A stretch of DNA of 64,000 nucleotides from CAZUGO01 sp964619935 (GCA_964619935.1 CAZUGO010000100.1:95457-159456); one strand, 5' to 3'; positions 46,956 through 56,933 are shown, counted from the stretch's first letter. A program made the numbers and translations. The notes: generated by a model not told the origin, from the sequence alone.

Positions 46956-47891
46956 GTGCACGTCGAGCTTCGGCACATCACCAAGGTGTTTGGTCGCGGA
47001 ATCGACCGCAAGGTCGCCGTCAACGACGTCAGTTGGGAAGCCAGCGGTGGGGAGATCTTCGGCCTGTTGGGTCCAAACGGCGCCGGCAAGACCACCATGA
47101 TTCGAATGATGCTCGACGTCATCCGCCCGGATCGCGGGCAGATCTTGATTGACGGCGACGATCACGGCGGCCGGGCCCAGTCCTTCAAATCCAGGCTGGG
47201 CTACCTGCCTGAAGAACGCGGTTTGTATCAAAAGCGCAAGGTGCTCGACGTCTTGCGCTACTTCGGGATGCTGAAGGGCATGACCTCGGGCGCCGCCCGC
47301 CGGCGGGCGCTGCAGTTGCTGGAGCGCTTCGATCTGGGCGCCTGGGCACACCACCGGGTCGAAGCCTTGTCCAAGGGCATGAGCCAGAAAATCCAGTTCG
47401 CCTCCTGCCTGATTCACGAACCGGACATGGTCGTTCTGGACGAACCGTTCTCCGGTCTTGATCCGGTGAACGTCCGGATGGTCCGCGAGGTCATTGGCGA
47501 GCTGCGCGCCGCGGGCCGACTGGTGTTCCTGTCGACCCACATGATGGCCGAGGTCGAGGCCTTGTGCGATCGGATCTTCATGATCCACCAGGGCAACGCG
47601 GTCTTGTACGGCGCGTTGGATGAGATTCGACGGGCCCACACCGATTATGAGGTCTTGCTCGATGCCCAGGCCGCACCGGAAGGGCTGGGGTGTGTCGCCG
47701 AGGTGACCCTAACCGCCCGCGGGAAGTGCGTCCGCCTGCAGGCCGGCAGCACGCCGCACGACCTGATGGCCCAGATGGCCGCTGAGCGGCGGGCCGTCCG
47801 CCGCTTCGAGGAGGCCGCCGCGCCCATTGAGGACATCTTCGTGGGCCTGGTCCACCCCGGGTCCGCCGGCCCCGCGGCAGCACCGGACTGA
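46956..47891 (+). CDS. ABC transporter ATP-binding protein (NatA-like)
   Basis: About 311 residues. Walker A is GPNGAGKTT, the signature is LSKGMSQK in place of LSGGQ, Walker B is MVVLDEP and the H-loop is STHMM. The extra C-terminal region (about 225-311) is typical of NatA-type exporter ATPases. The GTG at 46956 was chosen because GGGG lies nine bases before it; a GTG at 46938 would add six residues. It is two bases from the permease gene, so they form one exporter. Confidence 0.9.
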   Translation: MHVELRHITKVFGRGIDRKVAVNDVSWEASGGEIFGLLGPNGAGKTTMIRMMLDVIRPDRGQILIDGDDHGGRAQSFKSRLGYLPEERGLYQKRKVLDVLRYFGMLKGMTSGAARRRALQLLERFDLGAWAHHRVEALSKGMSQKIQFASCLIHEPDMVVLDEPFSGLDPVNVRMVREVIGELRAAGRLVFLSTHMMAEVEALCDRIFMIHQGNAVLYGALDEIRRAHTDYEVLLDAQAAPEGLGCVAEVTLTARGKCVRLQAGSTPHDLMAQMAAERRAVRRFEEAAAPIEDIFVGLVHPGSAGPAAAPD

Positions 47892-47893
47892 AC

Positions 47894-49234
47894 ATGCGGA
47901 TCAAAACCATCGCCATCCACGAGTTCCTGTTTACCATCAAACGCAAGACGTTCTATCTGGTCACGCTGGGGATGCCGCTGATCGTGCTGGCCTACGGCGG
48001 ACTCGTGGCGTTGATCGCGTTTTCTTCGGCCTCCAGCGAGCTGCGCAGCCTGGGCAAGCCGATCGCGGTCGTCGATCGCTCCGGTATCCTGACCGGACCC
48101 GGTGGCGACCTGCACGACCTTCAGCCGGGCGCGGTGTTCGAATACGAATCCAAGCCGGAAGACCTCGAAGCCCTGATGCCGGCCCGGGGGCCCGGAGTCG
48201 CCGACCTGCCGATTCCCAAAACAATTTACCGCCTGTTGCGTTTTGAGGCCCTCAGTGTCGCCCAGCAGGCACTCGCCGATGGCACCGTCCGGGCGGTGGT
48301 GGTCGTGCCCGAGGACTACATCGCGTCCGGCACGCTGCAGCACTTCACCCTCAAGCGGGACCTGTTGAGCACCCAGGCCGGGCTGGGTTTCCTGGGCCGC
48401 CTGCTCGGCAGAAACATCCTGCGGCGGGCGCAACTGCCTCCCGAGGCGATTGCCCGCGTTCAGCGCGACCCGGCCGTCGTCGAGTACGAGCAGAACCCCG
48501 ACGGTGCGTTTGAGCCGGTCAACCTGTACTCCAAGTGGTTTTCGCTGGGCATGCCGCTGGGCATCAGCGGCCTGCTGCTCATCGCCCTGATGATGAACGC
48601 CGGTTTGCTCCTGGCATCGGTGGCCGAAGAAAAAGAGAACAAGGTCATGGAGGTGATCTTGTCCTCGGTGTCCGCGGAGCAGTTGCTGTTCGGCAAGGTC
48701 CTTGGACTGGTTGCCGCCGGAGTGCTGCAGATTCTGGTGTGGCTGGCGATGGTCGGTGTGGTGCCGATTCTGACCATGACCCTGGTGCGCGAGCACTTCG
48801 ATTACGACATCCACTGGGTGCAGATGGGCATCGGTTGCCTGTTCGTCCTGCTGGGGCTGGTGTTTTACGGATGTCTGCTGGCCGGGTTGGGGTCCATGGG
48901 TTCAACCTACAAGGACTGCCAGCAACTGACCGTGTCGGTCATTCTGTGTGCCTGCGTTCCGTTCATGGCGATCGCCAGTTTTGCCAGCAATCCGGACGGC
49001 TGGGTCGCCCGGCTGTTGTCGTGGATTCCGCTGTTCAGTCCGGGATCGATGATGTTGCGCACCGGGTTGACGGTGGTTCCGTGGTGGGACGTGGGGCTCT
49101 CACTGATTCTGTTGCTGGGTGGCATCTGGCTGGCGACCAAGGTCTCCGCCCGCTGGTTTCGTGCCGGCACCTTGATGGTCGGCAAGAAGCCCGGCATTCG
49201 CGAAATCTGGCAGGCACTGCGGCAGTCCGCCTGA
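47894..49234 (+). CDS. ABC-2 type permease (NatB-like)
   Basis: A 446-residue protein with six membrane segments, the first at about 23-45 and the other five from about 215 onward, separated by a large extracytoplasmic domain (about 50-210). The conserved EEKENKVMEVILSSVS loop is typical of ABC2_membrane_3 permeases. With the preceding ATPase it probably exports ions or a small toxic compound; the substrate cannot be read. Confidence 0.9.
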   Translation: MRIKTIAIHEFLFTIKRKTFYLVTLGMPLIVLAYGGLVALIAFSSASSELRSLGKPIAVVDRSGILTGPGGDLHDLQPGAVFEYESKPEDLEALMPARGPGVADLPIPKTIYRLLRFEALSVAQQALADGTVRAVVVVPEDYIASGTLQHFTLKRDLLSTQAGLGFLGRLLGRNILRRAQLPPEAIARVQRDPAVVEYEQNPDGAFEPVNLYSKWFSLGMPLGISGLLLIALMMNAGLLLASVAEEKENKVMEVILSSVSAEQLLFGKVLGLVAAGVLQILVWLAMVGVVPILTMTLVREHFDYDIHWVQMGIGCLFVLLGLVFYGCLLAGLGSMGSTYKDCQQLTVSVILCACVPFMAIASFASNPDGWVARLLSWIPLFSPGSMMLRTGLTVVPWWDVGLSLILLLGGIWLATKVSARWFRAGTLMVGKKPGIREIWQALRQSA

Positions 49235-49247
49235 ATCGCCGGCACCG

Positions 49248-50003
49248 TCAAGCGGCTGCGGACGGCGAACTGGCCCGGCGCAGACCGCGGTACCAGGCGG
49301 TCCGCTCGGCGCCGAACATAAACACCAGCACCACGATCGGATAGGGCAGCCCGAGTAGCACCGCGCACATCGCCGGGGTCATGGACATGATCGATTTGCT
49401 CAGGGCGCAGGTGACGACCCATGCGATCATGCCGACCAACGCCAGGAAGGCGTAGATCAGGTGGGCCGGGCGATAGCTGGGCTTGTGCCGCAGCAGTTGG
49501 ATTCCCCCGAACAGCAGCAGGCCGCACAGCAGCAAGTCGAGCGCCCCGCGGACGGCCAGGGCCGTTTCGAACCAGGAAGGATAGTCGAAAATGTGCGACA
49601 GGTTGGGTGGCAGGTTCAGCGGTGGCGGCCCGGGCGTTGCCACCGCGGCCGGCCCGGTGGAATCCTGAATGTCGTCCTCGAGATTGGTGGGGGTGGGCTG
49701 GGTGGCGGCCGTGGCCGACCGCGGATCGGGAGCGACCGGCGGCGTCGCCGTTGCAGCGGCAGACCGGCCTGCGGCGTTGGAACCGGCATTCTGGACGGTC
49801 TGGGTCATGAGCTGTTCAAACCGGCCATCAGCCCACATTTCCTGGTTCACACGCATGGCGAAGATCTGGACGGGGGCATAGACGGCCGACAGGAAGGTCA
49901 GTCCGGCCACCGCGATGCTGATAATCCCCAGGACGCCGACCCACGGCGGGCGCTCGTCGAATTGGTCCTCCAGCGGACCGGGAACGGTCGGGGGCGTGTT
50001 CAT
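49248..50003 (-). CDS. membrane protein of unknown function
   Basis: A 251-residue protein with one membrane helix near 25-47, an Ala/Pro/Thr-rich hydrophilic stretch (about 75-130) and three further helices in the C-terminal half. No family is recognised. The ATG at 50003 has GGAG eight bases upstream. It is convergent with the ABC permease gene (13 bases between the ends). Confidence 0.6.
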   Translation of the reverse strand: MNTPPTVPGPLEDQFDERPPWVGVLGIISIAVAGLTFLSAVYAPVQIFAMRVNQEMWADGRFEQLMTQTVQNAGSNAAGRSAAATATPPVAPDPRSATAATQPTPTNLEDDIQDSTGPAAVATPGPPPLNLPPNLSHIFDYPSWFETALAVRGALDLLLCGLLLFGGIQLLRHKPSYRPAHLIYAFLALVGMIAWVVTCALSKSIMSMTPAMCAVLLGLPYPIVVLVFMFGAERTAWYRGLRRASSPSAAA

Positions 50004-50183
50004 GGCCAATACTCCACGGTGATCCGCCGCGGGCGACCGCCCCTCGGCAAGTCCAGGATTACCCGAGTCGCGACCCGGTTGCAAGGCGGTGGACTCAATC
50101 CGAACATATTCCTAATATACAGTCCACCCGGGCCGGTCCGCTTGCTGGGGCGCGAGCGGGCCTGCCGGACTAGGAGTGCAGCC

Positions 50184-51248
50184 GTGACCCGGAGGGTCTC
50201 CAATCCACCGAATCCGTATACCTCCCGCTGGGCGGAATACCTGGAGCCGCCGCCGGCGGCGGAAGTGCACACCTACCACGAGCGGGCTCGGTCAGTGCTC
50301 TCACACAACGATGCTCCGGACCTGCCATTCGAATGGACGGTCAATCCCTATCGCGGATGCCAGCATGCCTGTGCGTACTGCTACGCCCGTCCGTACCACG
50401 AGTACCTCGAATTGGGCGCCGGGACCGACTTTGAGACCCGGCTGTTCGCCAAGATCAATGCCCCGGAAGTGTTGCGGCGCGAGTTGGCTGCCGGCAAGAC
50501 CGCCGGGGCGGCGATCAGTTTCTCCGGCGTCACCGATTGCTACCAGCCGCTCGAAGCGGTTTACGAATTGACCCGCGGCTGCCTGGAGGTCTGCGCCGAG
50601 TTCGCCAATCCGTTGTTCATCATCACACGCGGTTACCTGGTGGTCCGCGACCTCGACCTGCTGCTTCGGCTGAACCAGGTTGCCCGTGCCGGGGTGTGGC
50701 TGTCGGTTGCATTTGCGGACGATGCCACCGCGCGACTGCTGGAGCCCCACGCTCCGGCGCCTGCGCGCCGTTTTGAGGCCATGCGCCGCCTGCACCAGGC
50801 CGGCGTGCCTGTGGGTGTGATGGTTGCGCCCATCATTCCCGGGCTGAACGACAGCCACATCCCGCGGATTCTCCAGCAGGCGGCGGACAGCGGAGCCCAG
50901 GTGGCGGCCTGTACGGCGTTGCGACTGCCGGGTGCCGTCCGCGAGGTCTTCCTCAGTCGGCTGCGCGAGTGCCTGCCGTTGCGGGCCGGGCGTGTCGAGA
51001 AACGTCTTCGCGAGATTCGCGGCGGGCGGCTCAATGCCTCGGCCTACCATGCCCGGATGTCCGGCCAGGGGGTGTACTGGGACAGCATCACCCAGTTGTT
51101 TCGCAGCACCTGTCGCCGCCTGGGATTGAAGGGCACCTGGGCCCCCTGGGCTCGGCCCGCGGTGCGGGCCAGCGCCCGGCCGCCCTCCGGCAGCGGGCAA
51201 CTGTCTCTGGACTTCGACGCCCCGATCGGGCGGGTCCCGACCGAGTGA
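50184..51248 (+). CDS. radical SAM protein, spore photoproduct lyase-like (PA0069 type)
   Basis: A 354-residue protein. The iron-sulfur site is C59-x3-C63-x2-C66 (CQHACAYCYARP), and the PYRGC context with FSGVTDCYQPLE is typical of the PA0069/Rv2578c family. The GTG at 50184 has AGGAG seven bases upstream; the frame is open much further but that part is antisense to the membrane protein gene. The family is related to DNA photolesion repair enzymes, but its own substrate is not established. No partner gene is adjacent. Confidence 0.88.
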   Translation: MTRRVSNPPNPYTSRWAEYLEPPPAAEVHTYHERARSVLSHNDAPDLPFEWTVNPYRGCQHACAYCYARPYHEYLELGAGTDFETRLFAKINAPEVLRRELAAGKTAGAAISFSGVTDCYQPLEAVYELTRGCLEVCAEFANPLFIITRGYLVVRDLDLLLRLNQVARAGVWLSVAFADDATARLLEPHAPAPARRFEAMRRLHQAGVPVGVMVAPIIPGLNDSHIPRILQQAADSGAQVAACTALRLPGAVREVFLSRLRECLPLRAGRVEKRLREIRGGRLNASAYHARMSGQGVYWDSITQLFRSTCRRLGLKGTWAPWARPAVRASARPPSGSGQLSLDFDAPIGRVPTE

Positions 51249-51324
51249 TTGCCGCGGACGGGGTGTCGCTGCGGAGCATGCCCACACATCCGACCGCTGG
51301 CGGCATGGCGGGGCGGTTGCCGGC

Positions 51325-52599
51325 TTACAATTCGGCTTGCTGGGGCGTCGCTTCGATGCGCAGGCGATTGATCTTGCGGTCTTCGGCCTCGAGGATGGTG
51401 ATGCGCACATTGTGGCAGACCAGTTGCTCGCCCGGCTCCGGGATCTTGCCCAGGGTGGAGAACACCAGCCCCCCGATGGTCTCGTAGTCGTCGCTCTCGG
51501 GCAGGTTCATCTCGAGCAGTTCGTTGATCTCGTCCACGTGCACGCGGCTGTCGACCTCGATGGCCTGCTTGCCGATCTGCAGGATGGGCTCGGGCTCCGG
51601 CGGTTCGTACTCATCGGTGATCTCGCCGACCAGCTCTTCGAGGATGTCTTCGATGGTCACCAGGCCCGCGGTCCCGCCGTACTCGTCGACCACGAGGGCC
51701 ACGTGCGTCTTGCCGGTTCGGAACTCCTGCAGCAGGTCGCCGACCGGCTTGGTCTCCGGCACGAAGGGGACTTCACGAATGTGCTGCATGAGGTCAAAGG
51801 GCTCGTCTTCAGGAACGTGCAGCAGGTCCTTGGCGTAGACCATGCCCAGCACGCCGTCGACGTTCTCCTCGTACACCGGGATCCTGGAGTGGCCTTCCTT
51901 CTTGATGAGTTCCTTGATGTCCTGCAAAGAGGCGTCCTTGCGGATGGCGACCACCTCGGTCCGCGGGGTCATGATTTCCTCGACGGTGGACTCGTCGAGC
52001 TTCATGACCGACTTGATCATGGCTTTTTCCTGCTTGTCGACGGCCCCTTGCAGCTCGGCCTCGTTGACGGCATGCAGGACCTCCTCCTCGATCTGCTCGG
52101 TTTCGCTTTGGCCGTTCGACTTGGGAACTCCGGCCAGTCGGCGGACCAGGCTGTCGCATAGTTGCATGACGACGCCAATGGTCGGTCGGGCAATCAGGTT
52201 GATGGCGCGCAGGGCGGGCAGCACGCGGGCCAGCAGCCGTTCACCGACGTAGTTGGCGCAGGGTTGCGGAATGGCCACGCTGGACAGCAGCACCACCACG
52301 GTGGCGACCAGAAAGACCTCGACGTGGTGTCCGAGGTCCAGTCCTTGGCGGTTCTCGCTCAGGACATCGGCGATGATCATGATCAGCCCCACGATGCACA
52401 GCAGCCGCAGGGTGGCGGTTGCCCGGATGAAGTCGTCGAGGTGCAGGCGATAGGCTTCCAGCCAGGGGTCCCGCCGTTTCTCCGGGAGGACCTTGGACAG
52501 CCGGCTGTAGGACAAGTTCCGCAGGGCCAGGTTGACGGTGGACGTCAACCCGCAGATCAAGACCAGGATGATGCCGATGAGCATAGCGATGTCGAACAC
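51325..52599 (-). CDS. CNNM/CorC-type transporter protein with CBS pair
   Basis: A 424-residue protein. An N-terminal CNNM (DUF21) membrane domain with about four hydrophobic segments (to about 185) precedes a CBS pair (about 205-325, EEIMTPRTEVVAI and DEYGGTAGLVTIEDILEELVGEI) and a CorC_HlyC domain (about 340-420). These proteins are linked to magnesium or cobalt export. It is the last gene of a minus-strand run and lies 7 bases after the small ORF. Confidence 0.92.
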   Translation of the reverse strand: MFDIAMLIGIILVLICGLTSTVNLALRNLSYSRLSKVLPEKRRDPWLEAYRLHLDDFIRATATLRLLCIVGLIMIIADVLSENRQGLDLGHHVEVFLVATVVVLLSSVAIPQPCANYVGERLLARVLPALRAINLIARPTIGVVMQLCDSLVRRLAGVPKSNGQSETEQIEEEVLHAVNEAELQGAVDKQEKAMIKSVMKLDESTVEEIMTPRTEVVAIRKDASLQDIKELIKKEGHSRIPVYEENVDGVLGMVYAKDLLHVPEDEPFDLMQHIREVPFVPETKPVGDLLQEFRTGKTHVALVVDEYGGTAGLVTIEDILEELVGEITDEYEPPEPEPILQIGKQAIEVDSRVHVDEINELLEMNLPESDDYETIGGLVFSTLGKIPEPGEQLVCHNVRITILEAEDRKINRLRIEATPQQAEL

Positions 52600-52606
52600 G
52601 GTGGAT

Positions 52607-52852
52607 TTAGCGCTCCAACTCGAGGGTGCAATGCAGCGGATCGTGGCCCATTGTCGCGGTCAGCCCCAGCCCCCGGGCTCGAGCGGCGAGGTTCTCGGCG
52701 AACGGCTCGACGCGCGCCGGGTGGACGGTGGGGCGATCGGCGCTCTGGCCGCCGCCGACGGCAGCGGGTTCGATGGGTCGGCCGGCCGGTCGCAGACGAG
52801 GCGCCCGGCTGGCGGGGTGGACTTCCAACGGAGCCACGGCGGCACGGTTCAT
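52607..52852 (-). CDS. small coupled ORF between ybeY and the CorC-type gene
   Basis: An 81-residue, Pro/Arg/Ala-rich protein starting MNRAAVAPLEV and ending LHCTLELER. Its ATG overlaps the ybeY stop as TGATG, GGAG lies upstream within ybeY, and its stop is 7 bases before the next gene. It fills the gap exactly, which favours a real gene, but no domain is recognised. Confidence 0.5.
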   Translation of the reverse strand: MNRAAVAPLEVHPASRAPRLRPAGRPIEPAAVGGGQSADRPTVHPARVEPFAENLAARARGLGLTATMGHDPLHCTLELER

Positions 52853-53316
52853 CAAGAGGCTCCAAAAACGGCACCGATGCCGGCGGCGGTGAGAATCTCA
52901 TCTTCGATGCGATGCATCCGGCGGGCATCGGCCTCGGTGGCGTCATCCAGGCCCAGCAGGTGAAGCACGCCGTGCACTGCGTAGAGGGCGATCTCCGCGG
53001 CGAGGCTGTGTCCCTTGTGGTCGGCGCAGCGACGGGCCGTGTCGGCGGAGATCACGATCTCGCCGTCGAGGCGGCCGGGCACGGCGGCGTCGGCCAGGTC
53101 GAAGGTCAACACGTCGGTGGTGCTGGGATCATCCAGGTAGGTGTGATGCAGCGCCGCAATCTCGCAATCACCGACCACCGCAATGCTCAATTCGGCGGCG
53201 CTGACCTCAAATCGGCGCAGCGCGGCGATGATGCTGTCCCGCAACAGGGCTTCATTGACACAGGGGTCGGGGTGCGAGTGGTGGATTTGTATGTCGTAAG
53301 GAGAGTCGTCGTTCAT
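52852..53316 (-). CDS. ybeY: endoribonuclease YbeY
   Basis: A 154-residue metalloprotein needed for rRNA maturation and ribosome quality control. The metal motif HGVLHLLGLDD supplies H115 and H119; the usual third His is Asp (D125). Upstream DVLTFDLAD matches the conserved TDVLSFP region. The ATG at 53316 gives the normal N-terminus, although its ribosome binding site is poor. It follows the 7TM-HD gene after 26 bases, a neighbourhood known in many bacteria. Confidence 0.93.
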   Translation of the reverse strand: MNDDSPYDIQIHHSHPDPCVNEALLRDSIIAALRRFEVSAAELSIAVVGDCEIAALHHTYLDDPSTTDVLTFDLADAAVPGRLDGEIVISADTARRCADHKGHSLAAEIALYAVHGVLHLLGLDDATEADARRMHRIEDEILTAAGIGAVFGAS

Positions 53317-53342
53317 CCTGATTGCCGTGGCCGCCTGGCGGT

Positions 53343-55778
53343 TCAGCCTGCCTTCTCGCCCGACGGCGCCTTCGGATATGCCACACGTCCATGATAGAAT
53401 CGGCACAAGCTCTTGACCAGCGAATTCTCGACCTTGTGCAGTTCTTTAAGGGTGATGTCGCAGTCATCGAATTGGCCGTCGTTCAAACGGTCCATGAGCA
53501 CCGAGTGGACCACGTTCTCAATGCGGCCGGCGGTCGGTTCCTGCAAGGCCCGAACCGCGCCCTCGACGCCGTCGCACAGCATCAGCACCGCGGTTTCCTT
53601 GGACTGCGGTTTCGGCCCGGGGTATCGGAATTCAGCCTCCGACACCTCCCGCGGGTTGCCGGCCGCCTTCTGTTGCTCGCTGGCCACGTGGTGAAAATAA
53701 CGGACCACGGTGGTCCCGTGATGTTCCTGGATGAACCGAACGATGGCCGAGGGCAGGCGTTCCTCTTTGGCCAGTTCGACTCCGTCCTTGACGTGGCCGA
53801 CAATGACCAGCAGACTCATGGTCGGGGCCAGCTTTTCATGCCGGTTGATGTGGGCTTCCTGGTTTTCAGCGAAGTACTCGGCCTTGTGAACTTTGCCGAT
53901 GTCATGATACATGGCCCCGACCTTGGCGAGCAGCCCATTGGCGCCGATGGCCTCGCAGGCCGCTTCGGCCATGCTGCTGAGCCACAGGGAGTGGGCAAAG
54001 GTTCCCGGGGCCTCGTGGGCCAGTCGGCTGAGCAGCGGCCGCGAGGTATCCAGCAGTTCCAGCAGGGTCCAGTTGGTGGCCACGTTGAAGATCCGCTCAA
54101 TGGGCGGCAACATCAGGGAGAACACGGCGATGGCCATCACCGCCGCGACCGAAGCGCTGCCGGCGTGGCGCAGCGCCGCGTCCACCGAGTAGCCGGAGAC
54201 CAGCACGGTGACCAGCACCGCGATGAACGCCCCCAGGGCGTTGAGCAGCCCGGTGGAGTACAGTTCATAGCGACTGCGAATTTCCCGGAGCTGGTACACC
54301 GAGACCGCCATGGAAGCGATCAGCGCCACCAGCAGCCACAGCTCGCCGCGGATCGCCGGCGTCACCAGCAAGGTCAGGCCGCAAGTCATGCCGATGGCGA
54401 AGCGCTGCGAGTAGGCCATGGTCAGGATCGCGGCGGTCATGACCACGGGGGCGATGGTGCTGTGCGGGAAGCGCACCGCGATGTCGGTGAGGTACATGGC
54501 CCGGGCGACGGCCATCATGATCAGGAACAGCACGGCCACCGACAGCGCCCGCATCGGATTGCGGACCACCCGCGAGGCGAACATCACGCAGTAGGTGGCC
54601 AATCCCAGGGTCACCATCACCACTAAGGCGCCGAGGCCGACCTGACGGATATGGTGCTGCCGTCGCAACTGCTGGGCCGGCTGCTGCTCGTCGGGCGGCA
54701 GTTCATCGAGTGGGGCGGACAGCAGCCGCATGAACTGGTCATGCTCGTGGCGCAGCAGGCTCACCTGGGCCGTGGTCAACTTGTACTGCAGGCTGGCGAC
54801 CGTGCGCTGGGCGTCGGCGGCGGGGCTGCCGCCGGCGCCGGCGGCGGAGGGCGGCTCGGCCAGCACATTGTGCGGATCGTAGGTCATCTTGACCTCATCC
54901 ACCGATGCCGCTTCTCGATTCATGGCGTCCCGAGTTCGTTCCAGATCGAAGCGAAACAGGGGTTCCTTGCTCATGGTCGCCAGCAGCAACTGATGAATGC
55001 GCTGGCGCAGACCCTCGGGGAACACCAGGGCGGCGGACTGCGCCACCCGTTGGACGTCCTTGACATGGCTGGGGGCGAAGTAGTCCAGCGTCAGGGTGTC
55101 AACCTCGATGTTCCCGTTGGCATCGGCGACGGTGTCGCCTTCGTTGGGCAGTGCCCCGGAGAGCACGGCCCGATCCGAGAGCATCGGGACTTCGCGGCCG
55201 ACGTCATCGTCGCGCCGAACCAGCCGTTCGTGCTTGAGCTGGTCGACGGTGGCGTCGATCCAGGCGGTGAACCGGGCCTGGCCCGCTTCGTCGGCCAGGG
55301 CGTGCAACTCGGCAAACCCGGTCGGATCCAGATCCCAGCGGCCGTCCTGGGCATCTTCGGCGGCCGACTGCTCGCGGGCGGTCAGAAACTCCTCGTAGGT
55401 GGAGTACTGCTTGGCGGCATTGAACAGGTTGCTCATCCGCCCGCGGATGCGCTCGATGAGCCCGGTGTTCAAGACGTAGTAGTTGGGCGTTTCCTGGCGG
55501 GCCTTGGCCTTGCGCACCTTGGTGCCGTCTTCGTCGGTGATCTTGAAGCGGACCCGGGCATAGATCGGACTGCGGACTTCCTGGCCCTTGTAGTAGGGCA
55601 GCGGGTCCTGGCCGTACATCAGAATCATCGTGGCCAGCACGCAGAAACCCAGGCCGATGCTGGGGATCGCAAAACCCACCTGGTCGCGCAGGCGCTTCCG
55701 CAACGGCGTGGTCTGGACGTTACGTTGGCGGCGGACCTCGGTCCGGCGCAGAATCACTTTCGAACTGGAAGTGGCCAT
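53343..55778 (-). CDS. 7TM-HD family phosphohydrolase (PgpH-like)
   Basis: An 811-residue protein. An N-terminal membrane helix (about 38-55), a large extracytoplasmic 7TMR-HDED domain (about 60-370), about seven membrane helices (about 385-575) and a cytoplasmic HD domain with H625-D626 in MYHDIGK follow in order. The characterised relatives PgpH hydrolyse cyclic di-AMP; that role is inferred. It sits between phoH and ybeY, a conserved neighbourhood. Confidence 0.9.
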   Translation of the reverse strand: MATSSSKVILRRTEVRRQRNVQTTPLRKRLRDQVGFAIPSIGLGFCVLATMILMYGQDPLPYYKGQEVRSPIYARVRFKITDEDGTKVRKAKARQETPNYYVLNTGLIERIRGRMSNLFNAAKQYSTYEEFLTAREQSAAEDAQDGRWDLDPTGFAELHALADEAGQARFTAWIDATVDQLKHERLVRRDDDVGREVPMLSDRAVLSGALPNEGDTVADANGNIEVDTLTLDYFAPSHVKDVQRVAQSAALVFPEGLRQRIHQLLLATMSKEPLFRFDLERTRDAMNREAASVDEVKMTYDPHNVLAEPPSAAGAGGSPAADAQRTVASLQYKLTTAQVSLLRHEHDQFMRLLSAPLDELPPDEQQPAQQLRRQHHIRQVGLGALVVMVTLGLATYCVMFASRVVRNPMRALSVAVLFLIMMAVARAMYLTDIAVRFPHSTIAPVVMTAAILTMAYSQRFAIGMTCGLTLLVTPAIRGELWLLVALIASMAVSVYQLREIRSRYELYSTGLLNALGAFIAVLVTVLVSGYSVDAALRHAGSASVAAVMAIAVFSLMLPPIERIFNVATNWTLLELLDTSRPLLSRLAHEAPGTFAHSLWLSSMAEAACEAIGANGLLAKVGAMYHDIGKVHKAEYFAENQEAHINRHEKLAPTMSLLVIVGHVKDGVELAKEERLPSAIVRFIQEHHGTTVVRYFHHVASEQQKAAGNPREVSEAEFRYPGPKPQSKETAVLMLCDGVEGAVRALQEPTAGRIENVVHSVLMDRLNDGQFDDCDITLKELHKVENSLVKSLCRFYHGRVAYPKAPSGEKAG

Positions 55779-55908
55779 GGGTCCTCAGCGGCTGCCGGCC
55801 GGGGTGCCCGGCGGCTCGGCGCAGGCCGCGCAGTTGGGTCTTCGGTTGGATTGTCGGGCGACTCGATGATCATTGCGGTGTTCCCATAATCCAGTGCATG
55901 TTCGCGGG

Positions 55909-56880
55909 TCAGGCGCCGCGGTTGTTGGCGTTGCCGTAGACATGCACGATGTTCTGCACCAAGGGATGGCGGACGATATCGGTCTTTTCCAGCTTGACCA
56001 CACTGATGCCCGGAATGTTCTGCAGCCGACCGACGGCATCCACCAGGCCGCTCCGCTGGCCGGGCTCCAGGTCCACCTGGCTGTCGTCTCCGGTGACAAT
56101 CATCTTGCTGTCGTTCCCCAGGCGGGTCAGGAACATCAGCATCTGTCCGGTGGTGGTGTTCTGGGCCTCGTCCAGGATGATGGCGGCGTTGTTGAGCGTT
56201 CGCCCGCGCATGAACGCCAACGGAATGACCTCGATGATGTCGCTCTGCATGAACCGCTTGATCTGGTCGAAACTCATCATGTCGTGCATGGCATCGAACA
56301 GCGGCCGCAGGTAGGGGTTGACCTTGGCCTGCATGTCGCCCGGCAGGTAGCCGAGCTTCTCGCCGGCCTCCACCGCGGGGCGGACCAGGACCAGCCGCTT
56401 GATGCGCCCCTGTTTGAGCAGGGTCACGGCGATGCCCACCGCCAGGTAGGTCTTGCCGGTACCCGCCGGTCCCAAGCAGAAAGTCAGGTCGTGGTGTCGG
56501 ACGGCGTCCAGATAGCGGCGTTGCCCCGGCGTCTTGGGCAGGATGGTCACGCCGTTGGTGTAGACCTCCAGGCGATTGGGCGTCGGTCCACCGGGGCCGC
56601 GGGCGGCGGCGGTGGCGTTGTCGATGGCCGCGGTGACGTCCTCATCCCGGAGGTGCTGGCGGCGGCGCAGTTGGGCGTGGAGATCCTCGATGACCGCGGC
56701 CGCCAGGGTGACGTCCCGGGGTTCGCCGGCCAGGCGGATGGTCGAATCACGGGCGCTGATTCGCACGCCCAGCGCGGCCCGGATCTGCCGCAGGTACTTG
56801 TCACCGGAGCCGAACAGCGCATGGGGGTTGGGTAGTTCGTCGAGGGGGATCGCCAGTTCCAAAGGGTGGCTCAACTCCAA
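55909..56880 (-). CDS. phoH: PhoH-like ATPase
   Basis: A 323-residue protein. Residues about 15-95 form a small KH-like N-terminal region. The ATPase part has Walker A GPAGTGKT, VRPAVEAGEKLGYLPGD, Walker B IILDEAQN and VTGDDSQVDL. PhoH/YbeZ acts beside YbeY in RNA metabolism. The start is uncertain: TTG at 56880 opens the frame and no ATG fits well. It lies 53 bases after cdsA. Confidence 0.92.
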   Translation of the reverse strand: MELSHPLELAIPLDELPNPHALFGSGDKYLRQIRAALGVRISARDSTIRLAGEPRDVTLAAAVIEDLHAQLRRRQHLRDEDVTAAIDNATAAARGPGGPTPNRLEVYTNGVTILPKTPGQRRYLDAVRHHDLTFCLGPAGTGKTYLAVGIAVTLLKQGRIKRLVLVRPAVEAGEKLGYLPGDMQAKVNPYLRPLFDAMHDMMSFDQIKRFMQSDIIEVIPLAFMRGRTLNNAAIILDEAQNTTTGQMLMFLTRLGNDSKMIVTGDDSQVDLEPGQRSGLVDAVGRLQNIPGISVVKLEKTDIVRHPLVQNIVHVYGNANNRGA

Positions 56881-56933
56881 ATCGGGTCATCAGCCGCCGC
56901 CCGTGGCGGCCGCTGCTTTGTCACCACAACATT

